From Desulfotruncus alcoholivorax DSM 16058 (GTDB taxonomy: Bacteria; Bacillota; Desulfotomaculia; Desulfotomaculales; Desulfallaceae): DNA of 64,000 nucleotides. The notes under the pieces were generated by a model. The model was not told the DNA's origin. It worked only from the letters and a program-made list of their open reading frames with translations, and did not search any database. Position 1 is the stretch's first letter; every line of letters begins with the position of its first letter. The stretch spans positions 57,695-121,694 of the forward strand of contig NZ_AUMW01000012.1 of the NCBI RefSeq assembly GCF_000430885.1. The letters run 5' to 3'. Positions 44,701 to 53,747 of this stretch are shown here, one piece after another. The position numbers were made by a program, and so were the translations under genes.

Positions 44701-45843
44701 ATGCATAATAATCCCAGCAGGGGACAACAATTCGCAGGCAGGAACAGCAAGGTTAAGCCCAGATGTCCTTTCTGCGGCCTGCCCATTAGCAGGCCGCAGG
44801 AACTGGAAGTGCACAGGCCGGGTGAAATGCCGGTAGGTTCCTGTTCCTGCGGTGCTGTATATGCCTATGACGCCACGGGCCATAACCTGGGGGCGGCCTT
44901 TTCCGAAGCCCTTGTTTTCGGGTGCAATATGGACTGGGACCTGGCCTGGAACCTGCTGCCCGAAGAAGATTACCTGGAAGCCCTGGTTGAAAACTATGAT
45001 CTTGAAAGCAATTACATTATACCTGCAGGCTCGTTCGAAGGCAGGCGCATTTCCGGAGCGCTTTATTTTATCAGACTTCATAACGATATCAGGGAAGCAA
45101 CGGGTGAAGCAGTGCAAAGAAGGCTGGACAAAGTCAGACAGGTGGTGGCCAAACCGGAGCCTGTCCCCGGGGCTTATGCTAAAAAGAGTTTCACCAAGAA
45201 GGACGTTGAAAAGTGGGTGGCTGATTACCAGCTTGAAACCATTGTTGAGGTTGCGGGCCGGGATAAGCGAATTCTGCGGGATTTACAGCGCTTGCTTTAC
45301 TCGGCGGACGAATTAACCAGGCATAGGGCGGCGAGCGCACTTGGCAGGGCATCCAGAGTGGTTGTCGAAAAAGACCCGGGCGCTGTATCCGACCTGCTGC
45401 AAAAAATATTTACTTCTGTTGCGGGCGCTGATTACGGCTCCTCCAACTGGGGCGCCATTGATGCCATCGGTGAGATAATTGCTAATTCGCCCGATTTATT
45501 TGCCGGGTATATTCCCACCATGTACCAGTTTATGAATGACCGGGAACTGAGGCCAAGGGTGCTGCGGTCCATTGCCAGAATAGCGGAAGCTAAACCGGAA
45601 CTGATTCAAAAATCCTTGGGTTATTTTACCGGCTTTCTTCAGGTGGCCGAGCCTGAAACAAGGGGATACGCAGCCTGGTTGACGGGTAAATTGCTTACTT
45701 CCAAATCAGCGCCTGGAACAAAAGAAGCAATGGAGGCACTTAAGCGCATCACTGAAGATAATAACCCGGTGCGCATTTATCAAAACGGCAATGCTCATGA
45801 GAAAACTGTCGGCCAGTTGGCAGCAGAAGCGCTTGGGCAGTAA
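44701..45843 (+). CDS. HEAT-repeat-like protein with N-terminal zinc ribbon (DVU0298-like)
   Basis: 380 aa. N-terminal CxxC pair (RCPFCGLP, ~22-30) and later SCSCG (~49), then helical repeats from residue ~175 to the end (LRDLQRLLYSADELTRHRAA; WGAIDAIGEIIANSPDLFAGY). It looks like the DVU0298-type HEAT-like proteins seen in sulfate-reducing bacteria; that assignment is from memory of the family, not from a search. It lies downstream of FmdB on the plus strand within the dsr region. Function unknown; a protein-binding role is likely. Confidence 0.6.
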   Translation: MHNNPSRGQQFAGRNSKVKPRCPFCGLPISRPQELEVHRPGEMPVGSCSCGAVYAYDATGHNLGAAFSEALVFGCNMDWDLAWNLLPEEDYLEALVENYDLESNYIIPAGSFEGRRISGALYFIRLHNDIREATGEAVQRRLDKVRQVVAKPEPVPGAYAKKSFTKKDVEKWVADYQLETIVEVAGRDKRILRDLQRLLYSADELTRHRAASALGRASRVVVEKDPGAVSDLLQKIFTSVAGADYGSSNWGAIDAIGEIIANSPDLFAGYIPTMYQFMNDRELRPRVLRSIARIAEAKPELIQKSLGYFTGFLQVAEPETRGYAAWLTGKLLTSKSAPGTKEAMEALKRITEDNNPVRIYQNGNAHEKTVGQLAAEALGQ

Positions 45844-45854
45844 CCAAAACATTA

Positions 45855-45905
45855 AGGCACTCTTTTTTCTCCCCCGGGCAACCGGGAAAATAAGAGTGCC
45901 TTTTA
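45855..45905. terminator. Bidirectional terminator between convergent genes
   Basis: AAGGCACTCTTTTTTCTCCC...GGGAAAATAAGAGTGCCTTTT: stem AGGCACTCTT/AAGAGTGCCT with T runs on both sides. It lies between the HEAT-like and Cys-cluster genes. Confidence 0.85.
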
Positions 45906-46529
45906 CTATTGTTGGGTTTCCACCCGGGGGGCTGTAATAGCCCTGGCCATGCTAACCAATAACCCGGCCTGATCCAAATCGGATTCCCCCACCTTTTGCA
46001 GGTAATCTTTGGACAGCTGGAAGAGTTCACGGTAAATTTTATCCAGGTCGAAAGCCGGGTAGGCCTTGCCTTTTTCAAAGCCGGCCTTCCAGCAGGCGTG
46101 AATTTTTCCGCCAATAATTGTCGGAATGCCATAAACCCGGCAGGTAACGGGGCGGTGGGCATAAATAGCACACTTTTGCTGATCGTTCAGCATTGGACAT
46201 CTAATCCTCTGCGTAGCCATGATTTCATTTATTTTCCCCGTGTCGTCACCGCACGCGCGAATTTTTTCCTGCATTGCAGCCAGTGATTTTTCAAATTCTT
46301 CCAATCTTGAGGTTATTTCCTTTCGGGCCGGCTCACCAAGCTCGTGAAACCGGTAGTTCAGATAGGCCGACTCAACGGGAAACAGCCCGAACACCGCACT
46401 GCAGCAGTCGGAGCACTGTACTTTACATTTAACGCAGTCGCCGTAGCTTTGCTGCATTGCATTAAAAGATTCCTCCGCTTGAGCGGCCAGCAGCTCGTAT
46501 TTCTCAAAAATGTCGCTTAGTTTATCCAT
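45906..46529 (-). CDS. YkgJ-family cysteine cluster protein
   Basis: 207 aa. Cysteines in CVKCKVQCSDCCSAVFG (residues ~33-48) and CPMLNDQQKCAIYAHRPVTC (~113-132), followed by RVYGIPT: the YkgJ/UPF0153 pattern, probably binding zinc or an Fe-S cluster. Start overlaps the TPR gene by 8 bp, so the two are a unit, read toward the terminator at 45855. Uncharacterised; could assist the dsr cluster genes or be unrelated. Confidence 0.8.
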   Translation of the reverse strand: MDKLSDIFEKYELLAAQAEESFNAMQQSYGDCVKCKVQCSDCCSAVFGLFPVESAYLNYRFHELGEPARKEITSRLEEFEKSLAAMQEKIRACGDDTGKINEIMATQRIRCPMLNDQQKCAIYAHRPVTCRVYGIPTIIGGKIHACWKAGFEKGKAYPAFDLDKIYRELFQLSKDYLQKVGESDLDQAGLLVSMARAITAPRVETQQ

Positions 46530-47151
46530 TTTTTCGATATTGCTCCAGTTCTTTAATAAATTCGGGATGGGGCTTAAAGCCCAATTCGACAGCTTTGTCG
46601 AGAAGTGTCAGGGCTTTTGCAAAATCTTCTTTTAGGTAATAGGCATAAGCAAGATTATTATACGCCAGCGCGAAACCGGGCGCCAATTCAACCAGTTTAT
46701 GCCCGGTTGCAATGGCCTGGTCCAAATCACCTTTTTGTAAATAGGCGTTCACCAGGTTGCTCCAAGCCTGGGCGATATCCGGGTTTAATTCGATGGATTT
46801 TTCCAGCGCTTTTATCGCCTCGTCCGTTTTGGCCAGCTGCAGATAGGCAAACCCCAGGTTGGCGTAACCACGGGCATATCTCGGTTCTATTTCCACCGCT
46901 TTCCGATTGGCCTGGATTACTTTTTCCATATCCCCCAGCTTAAAATAAATATAGCCCAGGTTTACGCAGGCTTCAAACATTCTGCCGCTGTTATTGATCG
47001 CTTCTTCAAAAAACCCTATGGCCTCATTAAACTTACCCTGCTGCATCAAGGCAACGCCCAGGTTGTACTGGGCATTGGCACACTCAGGGTTCTCATTAAG
47101 CATGTCTATTTGTTCTTTGATAAATTCAGTCGATTCCTGCGGGGTTTTCAT
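46522..47151 (-). CDS. TPR-repeat protein
   Basis: 209 aa, five or so TPR motifs (for example AQYNLGVALMQQGKFNEAIG, ANLGFAYLQLAKTDEAIKAL, SNLVNAYLQKGDLDQAIATG). No signal peptide or transmembrane segment, so cytoplasmic. It is coupled by an 8-bp overlap to the Cys-cluster gene and lies between dsrMKC and dsrDBA. The repeats suggest protein binding. No specific role known. Confidence 0.85.
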   Translation of the reverse strand: MKTPQESTEFIKEQIDMLNENPECANAQYNLGVALMQQGKFNEAIGFFEEAINNSGRMFEACVNLGYIYFKLGDMEKVIQANRKAVEIEPRYARGYANLGFAYLQLAKTDEAIKALEKSIELNPDIAQAWSNLVNAYLQKGDLDQAIATGHKLVELAPGFALAYNNLAYAYYLKEDFAKALTLLDKAVELGFKPHPEFIKELEQYRKNG

Positions 47152-47170
47152 AACATCTGCCTCTCATTTT

Positions 47171-47265
47171 CATGTATTCAGAATTCAGTAGTCAGAATTC
47201 AGAATACTTCGAGAAAACGATGTTTCCTCATTCCGACTTCCGACATCTGACTCCTGAGTAGTTAC
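47171..47265. repeat. Palindromic intergenic repeat, family A copy 8
   Basis: ATTCAGAATTCAGTAGTCAGA...CTTCGAGAAAACGATGTTTC...CCGACATCTGACTCCTGAGTAG. A full-length copy upstream of the TPR gene and just after the dsrD terminator. Confidence 0.8.
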
Positions 47266-47278
47266 TTGGATTTTAAAC

Positions 47279-47316
47279 AAAGAGAGGCCGCCGTCCCAAG
47301 GGCAGCAACCTCTCCA
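47279..47316 (-). terminator. Terminator of dsrABD
   Basis: Minus strand: GAGAGGTTGCTGCCC...GGGACGGCGGCCTCTC followed by TTTG. The arms pair imperfectly; it lies 13 nt after the dsrD stop. Confidence 0.6.
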
Positions 47317-47328
47317 TTGCCACGCGGT

Positions 47329-47562
47329 TTATTCCGGGTCTTCGGTCATGCCTCTTCCCTTTAATCCGTACATAGTGCTGCTGCCGGTGGAAAAGTAGAT
47401 CAATGTCCCGTCGTTGATTAAAGCTGTGCAGGCCTTTTTAATGTCTCTCATTTTGGCATCCGGCACAACTTTTTGCACGGCTTTCTCTATGTCTTTAAAG
47501 TAGAACTTGGTTTTTTTGCTGGATTCGGCAAACTCAACAATGGCCTTTTTAATTTCGTCCAT
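47329..47562 (-). CDS. dsrD: DsrD
   Basis: 77 aa from ATG 47562 (AAGGAG 7 nt upstream). It matches the DsrD length (~78 aa) and the helix-turn-helix winged fold: MDEIKKAIVEFAESSKKTKF and FKDIEKAVQKVVPDAKMRDIK. DsrD stimulates DsrAB activity and always follows dsrAB. Here it is 83 bp after dsrB. Confidence 0.93.
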   Translation of the reverse strand: MDEIKKAIVEFAESSKKTKFYFKDIEKAVQKVVPDAKMRDIKKACTALINDGTLIYFSTGSSTMYGLKGRGMTEDPE

Positions 47563-47645
47563 ATTAGCATCTCCTTTTAAATACAGGGACAGCCCTGCGG
47601 AAATAGCCGGCAGGTCTGTCCCCATATCTTAATTCTCAGGTAATA

Positions 47646-48833
47646 TTAGTCTATCCCGCCGGCTGCTTTTGATACATTCCAGGCAGCGTCGGTGTATTTA
47701 AACTGAGTGCTGGTGCGCCAGGTGTCATAAGCCAGGCGGTAGTCGTCGATAAGGTGCTCGGTGAATTCCAGACCGGTCTTCTCGAAGAATTTTTCCCAGC
47801 CGATACGCTCGGCCCAGTCGCCCAGGCGTTCGTATTTGTTGGCGCCCTGTGCGTAAGCGTTAAGGATTTTCTTAACGTTTTCGACCACTTCCGGGAACCT
47901 CGGGAAGTTGTTCGGCAACCAGGGCACAACAACTTTGGAGAACTTGGGCATGCTGATCCGGTTGGAAATTTTACCGCCGGCCAGGATGGTCACGCCGTCG
48001 CCCTCTTTGTCGGAAAGCGGCAGGGCCTGGCACATGGTGTAGCAGTTACCGCAGAACATGCAGCGGTCTTGCTTGATCTTGACTGTTTTTCCGCCTTCCG
48101 GCGTCTTGTCCGGGGAAATGGCTCCCAGCGGGCAAGCAGCGATGGCCAGCGGAATTTCGCAAACCTTGTCAATAACCTCATGGTCAATGATGGGGGGTTT
48201 GCGGTGGTAACCCAGCAAAGCGATGTCCGAGCAGTGCACGGCACCGCACATGTTCAGGCAGCAAGCCATGGAGACCCTGACTTTGGCAGGCAGGTTCATG
48301 CCCTGGAATTCTTCAAACAGTGCGTCCGCGATGGACTTAACCATTGAAGAGGCGTCGGTTGCCGGAGTATGGCAGTGGATGTAACCCTGGGTGTGCACGA
48401 TGTTGGTTACACCGGCGCCTGTCCCGCCGATGGGGAACTTAAAGCTGCCGCCGGGGAATTTACGGCCTTGCAGGTCTTTTTTCAGGGCATCCAATTTGGC
48501 TTCACTGTCAACCAGGAACTCAATGTTGTTCCGGGTGGTGAAACGAACATAGCCGTCACAGTACTTGTCGGCGATCTCACAAATTTCACGAACGTGCTGC
48601 ACGGTCATGAAACGGGCGGCGCCGCACCTTACTGTAAATACTTTTTCTCCTGTTTCAGAAACGTGTACTAATACACCCGGCTCCAAGACATCATGATAGG
48701 CCCATTTGCCATAGTTATTTTGGATGACAGGAGGGAAATACTGCCAGAAATGTCTGGGGCCCAGGTCTGTAAGCCTGTTTTTTTGCGGGTCCTTAGGATC
48801 GTATTTACCGAGTCTTTCTAAAGATAAAGCCAT
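47646..48833 (-). CDS. dsrB: Dissimilatory sulfite reductase beta subunit
   Basis: 395 aa. Siroheme/Fe-S Cys motifs [13 protein letters not shown] and the ferredoxin [13 protein letters not shown]. Functions with DsrA in an alpha2beta2 sulfite reductase that makes bisulfite into the DsrC-bound trisulfide. Starts 19 bp downstream of dsrA. No truncation or frame break. Confidence 0.98.
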   Translation of the reverse strand: MALSLERLGKYDPKDPQKNRLTDLGPRHFWQYFPPVIQNNYGKWAYHDVLEPGVLVHVSETGEKVFTVRCGAARFMTVQHVREICEIADKYCDGYVRFTTRNNIEFLVDSEAKLDALKKDLQGRKFPGGSFKFPIGGTGAGVTNIVHTQGYIHCHTPATDASSMVKSIADALFEEFQGMNLPAKVRVSMACCLNMCGAVHCSDIALLGYHRKPPIIDHEVIDKVCEIPLAIAACPLGAISPDKTPEGGKTVKIKQDRCMFCGNCYTMCQALPLSDKEGDGVTILAGGKISNRISMPKFSKVVVPWLPNNFPRFPEVVENVKKILNAYAQGANKYERLGDWAERIGWEKFFEKTGLEFTEHLIDDYRLAYDTWRTSTQFKYTDAAWNVSKAAGGID

Positions 48834-48852
48834 TACACTAACCTCCTATCCC

Positions 48853-50274
48853 TTATCTCTTATGTCTGGTCCGATATTCTTTAATATCACGTGTCCAACC
48901 GCCGGGTACGTCTTCTTCTTTCCACAATACGTACGGGTTTTCACGCGGGGTCTTGACCATATGCGGCGCAGGCGGCAGTTCCATGATTTCCAGGAACTTG
49001 GGCAGGCCAAAGCGCTGCATCAGTTCGCCCAGACGTTCGCGGTTCTTGCCTTCTTCCATCCAGAATTCCCATACTTTTTCAATAAATTCTTTGATATTGT
49101 CGTACGGGGCTTCTGCTTTCATGAAAGGAACAATCAAAGTGGCCATTTGGGCGCCTTCCAGAATGGGCGCTTTTGCTCCCAACAGAATGCTGACACCGGT
49201 ATCCGTACCGGGTTTTAAAGCCCTGGGCATGGTGTTGATGCAGTGCATGCAGCGAACACACTCGGCGTTGTCGATCGTCAGTACGCCGTCTTCATATTTC
49301 ATGCACTTGGAGGGGCACAGATCGAGAACTTCTTTCTGCAGATCGAATTTACCCCAGTCTCTTCCGGCATGGGCGCCGGCGTTGGGAATAAAGTCACCGG
49401 CAATGTAACCTTTTACTGCATCCTGGTCGATACGAATATCGTCTCTCCAGGTTCCGATGAAGGACATATCGGAACGGGCGATGGAAGCAACGCAGCCGTT
49501 GGGGCAACCATCGAATTTAAACTTGAACTTGTAGGGGAAAGCCGGGCGGTGCAGCTCATCCTGGTAGTATTGGGTCAATTCATAGCACAGGTCCTGGGTA
49601 TCATAGCAGGCAAATTCGCAGCGTGCCTTACCGATACAGCAGGAAGGTGTACGCAGGTTGGAGCCGGACCCCCCGATATCCTGACCGAGTTCATGGGTTA
49701 GTTCAAAGAAAATAGGTTCCAACTGTTCGGTTGTGGTTCCCAGTAATACCAGGTCACCGGTGGAGCCGTGCAGGTTCATCATACCGCTGCCCCTGTATTC
49801 CCACATGTCGCAGACGGTCCTCAGGAAATCCGAGTTATAAAACTTACTGGCCGGCTGGTTGACGCGAACGGTGTGGAAGTGGGCAATGGAAGGATATTTT
49901 TCCGGCAGGTCGGAATAACGACCGATAACGCCGCCGCCATAACCGAACACACCGACGATACCGCCGTGTTTCCAGTGAGTTTCACCATCGTCAAAAGATA
50001 CCTGGAGCTGGCCAAGCATATCTTCAATAACGTCACGATCAATCAACATCCTGTCATCGGCAAGTTTCCGCCGGTGCAGGGCACCCTGTTTGGCATCGGA
50101 CACAAAGCTGGGCCACGGGCCTTTTTCCAGTTCTTCCAGGTCGGGAATATCATGTTTAATTTTGAAGTTTTTCAGTTCTTCTTCTGTATAATTGTTCAGT
50201 TCTTCGTCGGAGTAAATACGCATTTCGGCGTATTTTATTTCCTTTTGTTCGTTCTTAGGTTCAAATAAAGCCAA
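48853..50274 (-). CDS. dsrA: Dissimilatory sulfite reductase alpha subunit
   Basis: 473 aa from the TTG at 50274: AAAGGAGG lies 8 nt upstream, whereas another TTG at 50280 is only 2 nt from it. Siroheme motif TPSCCIGKARCEFACYDT and CPNGCVASIARSD, plus the C-terminal [4Fe-4S] ferredoxin CPSKCMKYEDG...CVRCMHC. Catalyses reduction of sulfite with DsrB. Full length. Rare initiation by TTG is decided by the ribosome site. A 612-bp non-coding region precedes it. Confidence 0.97.
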   Translation of the reverse strand: MALFEPKNEQKEIKYAEMRIYSDEELNNYTEEELKNFKIKHDIPDLEELEKGPWPSFVSDAKQGALHRRKLADDRMLIDRDVIEDMLGQLQVSFDDGETHWKHGGIVGVFGYGGGVIGRYSDLPEKYPSIAHFHTVRVNQPASKFYNSDFLRTVCDMWEYRGSGMMNLHGSTGDLVLLGTTTEQLEPIFFELTHELGQDIGGSGSNLRTPSCCIGKARCEFACYDTQDLCYELTQYYQDELHRPAFPYKFKFKFDGCPNGCVASIARSDMSFIGTWRDDIRIDQDAVKGYIAGDFIPNAGAHAGRDWGKFDLQKEVLDLCPSKCMKYEDGVLTIDNAECVRCMHCINTMPRALKPGTDTGVSILLGAKAPILEGAQMATLIVPFMKAEAPYDNIKEFIEKVWEFWMEEGKNRERLGELMQRFGLPKFLEIMELPPAPHMVKTPRENPYVLWKEEDVPGGWTRDIKEYRTRHKR

Positions 50275-50385
50275 CTGCAATACCTCCTTTGGTTAAGTAC
50301 AAGTTATAGACCAAAGATTTCCGTTAACGGGTAGTTTACCTAACTCCACCCCCTTCCGAAATTTAATGGCTCTTAAAAAATCATA

Positions 50386-50460
50386 TTGATATACATCCGG
50401 AGTCAGTTAATCAACCCCGTTGTAATTCCGCACCCACAGCTGTACCATGATTGATCATGC
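50386..50460 (-). promoter_or_regulatory. Candidate dsrA promoter and palindromic operator
   Basis: Minus strand: -35-like TTGATT (50409-50414), 17-bp spacer, -10-like TATCAA (50386-50391), about 105-110 nt before the start codon. Upstream at 50445-50460 lies GCATGATCAATCATGG with perfect CATGAT/ATCATG arms around a CA centre, a possible regulator site. No family assigned to the operator. Confidence 0.35.
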
Positions 50461-50758
50461 AACCAACTTGTGAGTCAATTAGATTACATGCTGTAAGGTA
50501 CAGGCCACAAGGACACGAAAAACTCAGCACCGTTACTCGCCTTTAAAACCGTTGTCCCGGGCTAAGAACCATCGCTCTCCTTTTCCGTATACGTATGCTA
50601 TTCGTTACAATTCGCATTATTCCTTCCCGTATTATTATTTTTTGTGGGATTTGGCACAAAAAAATTAGGACTGTTACAAAGCTTGTCTTATTTATTTTAA
50701 CCAATTGGCCCGAAACAGTCCACAGGTGATAGCTGGCATTGTTTAAGTATTCTAAGAG

Positions 50759-50804
50759 GAAAGGGGACACACCCCCTCAATGGGGTCGCCGGAGGTATGT
50801 CCCC
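50759..50804. repeat. Family B hairpin
   Basis: GGAAAGGGGACACACCCCCT followed by GGGGTCGCCGGAGGTATGTC and CCC; arms GGGGACACACC / GGTATGTCCCC pair. Confidence 0.7.
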
Positions 50805-50821
50805 TATGATACAATAGTTAG

Positions 50822-50852
50822 CTGTCATTGCGAGCGTAGCGAAGCAATCTCA
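50822..50852. repeat. Widespread TCATTGCGAGCG/GCGAAGCAATCTC repeat
   Basis: CTGTCATTGCGAGCGTAGCG then AAGCAATCTC. This palindromic stretch is a repeat seen in many unrelated bacterial genomes. One copy in this window, ~35 bp from the mrp stop. Confidence 0.6.
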
Positions 50853-50886
50853 TCTTGTGGTTACTTCAGCCAAACAGATGCCCGGT

Positions 50887-51711
50887 TCAATTGTTAATAA
50901 TTTGATCAAGGCCCTTAAAAACAGCCGGCTCGTATTGCTCCACCCGCCCGGCATCGCATAATTCGGCCAGCACAGGGTCAACCGGCAGCCTTTCCAACAG
51001 GCGCAAACCCATACCGGCAGCCAGCGCGCCGGCATGGCTCTCACCAAAAATATTGATCTCTTTACCGCAGTCCGGGCAGCGCAAATAACTCATATTCTCA
51101 ACAAAGCCGTAAACAGGCACATTCATTTTACCGGCCATGTGAACAGCTTTTCTAACCACCATATTGGCCAATTCCTGCGGCGAGGTGACAATTATAACGC
51201 CGTTTAGCGGCAGGGATTGCATTACGGTAAGCGGAACATCACCCGTTCCCGGGGGCATGTCCACCATCAGATAATCGAGCTCACCCCAGGCCACTTCGGT
51301 CCAGAATTGTTTTACCACCCCCGCAATAATTGGCCCACGCCAGATAACCGGCTGATCTTCTCTTTCCAGCAACAGGTTTATCGACATAACTTTGATGCCA
51401 CCGCCGGTAGTGACGGGGTACAGCATTTCTTCGTCCCGGTCCGGGCGCTTACCGCTAATACCAAACATCTTGGGAATGCTGGGACCGGTTATATCAGCAT
51501 CCATAATCCCCACTTTATAGCCGGCACGGCTTAAACTGATCGCCGCCAGGCCCGTGACGGCTGATTTGCCCACCCCGCCTTTGCCGCTCATAATCGCTAT
51601 AACCTTTTTAATTTTGCTTTTTGCATTTACCGGCAGTGTTTCAACCCCGCATTTATCAGGGGAACAACCTTCTGATTTTTGATTGCACGAACTGCACTTG
51701 TCTGTTGCCAT
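50887..51711 (-). CDS. mrp: Mrp/NBP35 family Fe-S carrier ATPase
   Basis: 274 aa. N-terminal Cys-rich segment (CSSCNQKSEGCSPDKC) holds a possible [4Fe-4S] site; deviant Walker A MSGKGGVGKSAVTGLA, and MVDMPPGTGDVPLTVMQ. C-terminal CPDCGK. ApbC/NBP35 proteins load or move Fe-S clusters. It lies upstream of an Fe-S and tungsten-enzyme gene (AOR) and next to the dsr genes, both users of Fe-S clusters. Confidence 0.9.
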   Translation of the reverse strand: MATDKCSSCNQKSEGCSPDKCGVETLPVNAKSKIKKVIAIMSGKGGVGKSAVTGLAAISLSRAGYKVGIMDADITGPSIPKMFGISGKRPDRDEEMLYPVTTGGGIKVMSINLLLEREDQPVIWRGPIIAGVVKQFWTEVAWGELDYLMVDMPPGTGDVPLTVMQSLPLNGVIIVTSPQELANMVVRKAVHMAGKMNVPVYGFVENMSYLRCPDCGKEINIFGESHAGALAAGMGLRLLERLPVDPVLAELCDAGRVEQYEPAVFKGLDQIINN

Positions 51712-51870
51712 TTGCTATCTCTCCCTTTGCATATGGACTAATAAAGCATCCGTCAGTACTACAGCGAATATTGCTTATTTTCGCTGTAGTACTAGTATTC
51801 TCGCTTTATATCCCGCTTCCTTCAATATTTATTTTTAACAGGCCGGTCACGCCAGAGCCGTTTTTTAGTT

Positions 51871-53622
51871 TTAACCCAGCATATTGAATTGCTCGTTCAT
51901 ACGATCCATTTCTTCCGGTGGAATATCGAAAACCGTGTTATGGGGCGGCAGCGGCTCCTTGCGGAAAAATTCGGGCAGCCTGTCGTGGGCCGGGGTGAAG
52001 CCGGCGCGCCGGTTGAATTCTCTCTCAACGCGCAGCACCTGGCGACCCATCTCCATTATGTCCTCCATGGAATGGTTATCACCGTTCTTGGCATTCCAAA
52101 TATCAAGCACCGTCGGCCACCCGTCAGGGTTGTCCAGCAGGGCAAAGGCAACAAATATGCAAAGGCCCATGCTGTCCAGCGCCGCAGTGGCAACCTGCAG
52201 GTTAACTGAAAGCTCCACCTGGCCTTCAGCTTTGAGCGGGTCAACGTAGCCGCCGGTTTTTAATACGTTCATGGTTACGGCATATCCGGCGGTATGATCG
52301 GCGCCCATGGTGGTCATGGCGTATGTCGCGCCTATCCCTTTAACCGCACGGGGGTCGTAGGCCGGCAGGTGCTGGCCCTTAACGGTGGCCACCCTGGTGA
52401 CGCCGTAGGTTTTGCCAACGGTATCGGCGCCCTGGCCGATAATATGGCCCAGTGGCGTATCTCTGCCCACTTCCTCCAGCAGATTGATCGCCGCCCGGCC
52501 GTCACCAAACGGGATGATGCCCGCCTCCATGGCTACTCCCAGCGCGCCCCCCGCTTCAATGGTGTCAAGCCCGAGATCATTGCAGATCCGGTTTAGCTTG
52601 GCCACCACATCAAGATCGTCAATCTCCAGGTTTGCGCCCAAAGCCCAGGCTGTCTCGTATTCAATGGGTGAACAAAGAGCTTCGCCGTTTTCATCGGGGT
52701 AAATATTGGAGCAGCGAATGACGCAGCCAGGATGACAGTTATGCGTTGGCGTCCCCACACCACCCCTGGCCTTGGCGCGGGCCGACAATTCCTCGCCGCT
52801 GATCTTGCCGGCGCCCTCAAAGCGCCCGTAGCGGAAGTTCCTGGTGGGCAGGGCGCCGGCCTCGTTAATAATATTCATCAGCACGTTGGTGCCGTACAAC
52901 GGCAGCCCTTCACCGCTGACGGGGTGCTCGCGAAGAATTTTGGCAAACTTTTTGGACGCCTCACTGTATTTCTCTTTATCGGCAACCGGCGCATCAAAGG
53001 TTTTACCCGTGTCTACAACGACAGCTTTGAGCTTTTTAGAGCCCATCACGGCTCCCAGGCCACCGCGACCGGCAAACCTGCCAGGTCCTCCTTCGGGGTC
53101 GTTGCAGGAAATACCCGCGTTGGCCATTTTGCGTTCGCCGGCCGGGCCGGTACAAATACAATAAACTTTCTCATGATAGCGGCCTCGTATCCTGCTATTA
53201 AACTCATAAGTGCCAAGGCCGGCAAATTCCCCCGCAGGCTCCAACCTGGCGCCCGCATCGGAAATATGCAGCAGGTGATACTCATCACCTTTTGGCATTC
53301 CTTCCACAATTATGGACTTGTAGCCGAGGCTGGCCAGCTTGTGGGCCAGCGGTGTGCCTGCGTTTGCTTCCTTAATGCCGCCGGTGAGCGGGCTTTTAGC
53401 GCCAAAAGAAAGCCTGCCGGAATTGGGGCACTTTGTGCCGGATAGAATTCCGGGAGCGATAATTAGCTTGTTGCCTTCGCCCAAAGGATGGCAGGTCGCA
53501 TCGACTTCGTCCAACAAAATGCGCGAGGTCAACCCGCGCCCACCCAGGTCCTTATATGCCTCCGGTACTTTCTCTTCCTTAACAGTTAAATCCGACATAT
53601 TGACCCGTAATATTTTTTCCAT
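51871..53622 (-). CDS. aor: Tungsten-dependent aldehyde:ferredoxin oxidoreductase
   Basis: 583 aa from ATG 53622 (an upstream ATG at 53646 is less likely). N-terminal MEKILRVNMSDLTVKEEKVP and GGRGLTSRILLDEV bind the tungstopterin. The [4Fe-4S] Cys cluster is THNCHPGCVIRCSNIY, with a distal Cys near LCIFVAF. It oxidises aldehydes to acids with reduction of ferredoxin. Substrates cannot be told. Lies just upstream of mrp and downstream of glnS. Confidence 0.92.
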   Translation of the reverse strand: MEKILRVNMSDLTVKEEKVPEAYKDLGGRGLTSRILLDEVDATCHPLGEGNKLIIAPGILSGTKCPNSGRLSFGAKSPLTGGIKEANAGTPLAHKLASLGYKSIIVEGMPKGDEYHLLHISDAGARLEPAGEFAGLGTYEFNSRIRGRYHEKVYCICTGPAGERKMANAGISCNDPEGGPGRFAGRGGLGAVMGSKKLKAVVVDTGKTFDAPVADKEKYSEASKKFAKILREHPVSGEGLPLYGTNVLMNIINEAGALPTRNFRYGRFEGAGKISGEELSARAKARGGVGTPTHNCHPGCVIRCSNIYPDENGEALCSPIEYETAWALGANLEIDDLDVVAKLNRICNDLGLDTIEAGGALGVAMEAGIIPFGDGRAAINLLEEVGRDTPLGHIIGQGADTVGKTYGVTRVATVKGQHLPAYDPRAVKGIGATYAMTTMGADHTAGYAVTMNVLKTGGYVDPLKAEGQVELSVNLQVATAALDSMGLCIFVAFALLDNPDGWPTVLDIWNAKNGDNHSMEDIMEMGRQVLRVEREFNRRAGFTPAHDRLPEFFRKEPLPPHNTVFDIPPEEMDRMNEQFNMLG

Positions 53623-53715
53623 ACTCAACACCACCGTTTGATTCAATTTCAGTATATATTTCCATGATTTTTAATTTTTCATACCAGCCACACCAAATGT
53701 AACGTTTTTACAAAT

Positions 53716-53745
53716 AAAAAAACCCTTTCACAACGAAAGGGCCGG
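53716..53745 (-). terminator. Terminator after glnS
   Basis: Minus strand: CCCTTTC-GTTGT-GAAAGGG followed by TTTTTTT. The stem ends about 5 nt after the glnS stop codon. Confidence 0.85.
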
Positions 53746-53747
53746 GA

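Larger units (their letters stand above)
50275..50886. other. 612-bp gap between dsrA and mrp
   Basis: Holds the candidate dsrA promoter/operator (50386-50460), a family B hairpin (50759-50804) and a repeat with TGTCATTGCGAGCG/AGCGAAGCAAT (50822-50852) just before the mrp stop. A 75-codon open frame in the AT-rich part (50543-50770) has no site or similarity and is not called. No RNA gene seen. Confidence 0.6.

Noticed and set aside
50543..50770. 75-codon minus-strand frame upstream of dsrA
   Set aside because: Its start lies in a repeat and its sequence has no domain signature; region looks like non-coding leader DNA.
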